DNA of 41,481 bases from assembly GCA_031284105.1 (NCBI GenBank), contig JAITAN010000256.1, positions 1-41,481 on the forward strand, in the 5' to 3' direction. The DNA comes from Treponema sp. Lineage in GTDB: Bacteria; Spirochaetota; Spirochaetia; Treponematales; Breznakiellaceae. This document shows, in pieces, positions 41,185 to 41,481 of the stretch. The notes below the pieces were generated by a model, which worked only from the letters and a program-made list of their open reading frames with translations, was not told the DNA's origin and ran no database searches. A program made the translations under genes and the position numbers. Every line of letters starts with the position of its first letter. Position 1 is the first letter of the stretch.

Positions 41185-41481
41185 TCAGCCCTCCCACCGA
41201 AGGCTTTCCGTCTGTACGTTTTCATACATGCTTTTGAATTCTTCCGTGACGGACATAAAAATATCGACGAGCGTAGGATCAAAATGGGTGCCTTTCCCTT
41301 CTTTGATGATGGAGACGGCTTTTTCATGGGAAAAACTTCCCTTGTATGGGCGCGGTGAAAGGAGCGCGTCATATACGTCCGCTACAGCCATCAACCGCCC
41401 CTGAAGCGGGATGTCTTGACCGTTAAGCCCCAACGGATAGCCGCTTCCGTCCCACTTTTCATGGTGAAAACCGGCAAAGAT
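41185..41481 (-). CDS. HD-GYP domain protein, C-terminal part only
   Basis: The frame enters from the right edge and ends at 41185; 98 residues are visible. HHEKWDGSGYPLGLNGQDIP carries the GYP part of the HD-GYP signature, followed by GRLMAVADVYDALLSPRPYK and KGTHFDPTLVDIF, the conserved end of the domain. HD-GYP proteins hydrolyse cyclic di-GMP. The HD residues and any sensor or receiver domain are outside the window. The gap 41008-41184 shows no gene. Confidence 0.92.
   Translation of the reverse strand: MFAGFHHEKWDGSGYPLGLNGQDIPLQGRLMAVADVYDALLSPRPYKGSFSHEKAVSIIKEGKGTHFDPTLVDIFMSVTEEFKSMYENVQTESLRWEG

Overview
The window reads as chromosomal DNA of a spirochaete, most likely a Treponema of moderate G+C. 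The hints are a BspA-type leucine-rich-repeat lipoprotein with a loose spirochaetal lipobox, a very large coiled-coil protein with a SwrB/DUF6115-like C-terminal HTH, an Rnf-like operon, two glycoside hydrolases, and many decayed insertion sequences. I cannot name the species from the sequence alone. No tRNA, rRNA or CRISPR array was found.

Layout. 1-2000: lipoprotein. 2423-4312: uncharacterised membrane-anchored protein with a long, structured upstream leader. 4688-6568: murI and rsgA as a leftward pair. 6698-7136: repeat island (a dispersed repeat plus a 16-unit 21-bp array). 7274-9454: an LRR-AAA+ fusion protein. 9463-10986: probable outer-membrane protein. 11359-14457: a GT4 glycosyltransferase and a GH57 protein, probably acting on alpha-glucans. 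14472-15453: a decayed IS5-type element. 15480-22845: a tightly coupled leftward operon, GH1 beta-glucosidase, DUF212 phosphatase-like protein, an unknown membrane protein, then rnfC-D-G-E-A. 22846-24316: a 1.5-kb graveyard with two IS fossils and a 23-bp tandem array. 24317-35385: a rightward block of HAD phosphatase, giant coiled-coil protein, RsmE, SprT-like metalloprotein, exported protein, threonine synthase and M15 peptidase. 35409-37107: a methyltransferase and an unknown protein, both leftward. 37186-38122: a second repeat and IS island containing a MITE-like element. 38226-41481: membrane protein, GNAT acetyltransferase, EpmA-like synthetase and the end of an HD-GYP protein.

The most interesting system is the Rnf-like operon. 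Gene order, lengths and membrane topology are those of Rnf, but the residues needed for classical Rnf redox chemistry seem to be gone in several subunits. RnfC lacks the glycine-rich NADH/FMN motif and the AECEP motif, although both [4Fe-4S] motifs remain. RnfG is short and lacks the S/T-G-A-T flavinylation site. RnfA and RnfE lack the cysteines that hold the intramembrane [2Fe-2S] cluster. No RnfB is encoded here. The reading frames are intact and overlap by 1-4 bases, so the complex looks maintained and repurposed rather than dead. A second theme is repeat families that occur in two places: IS5-type fossils, a 21-bp array, and a GC-rich dispersed element. A third is promoters whose -10 box lies almost on the start codon, suggesting leaderless or near-leaderless mRNAs.
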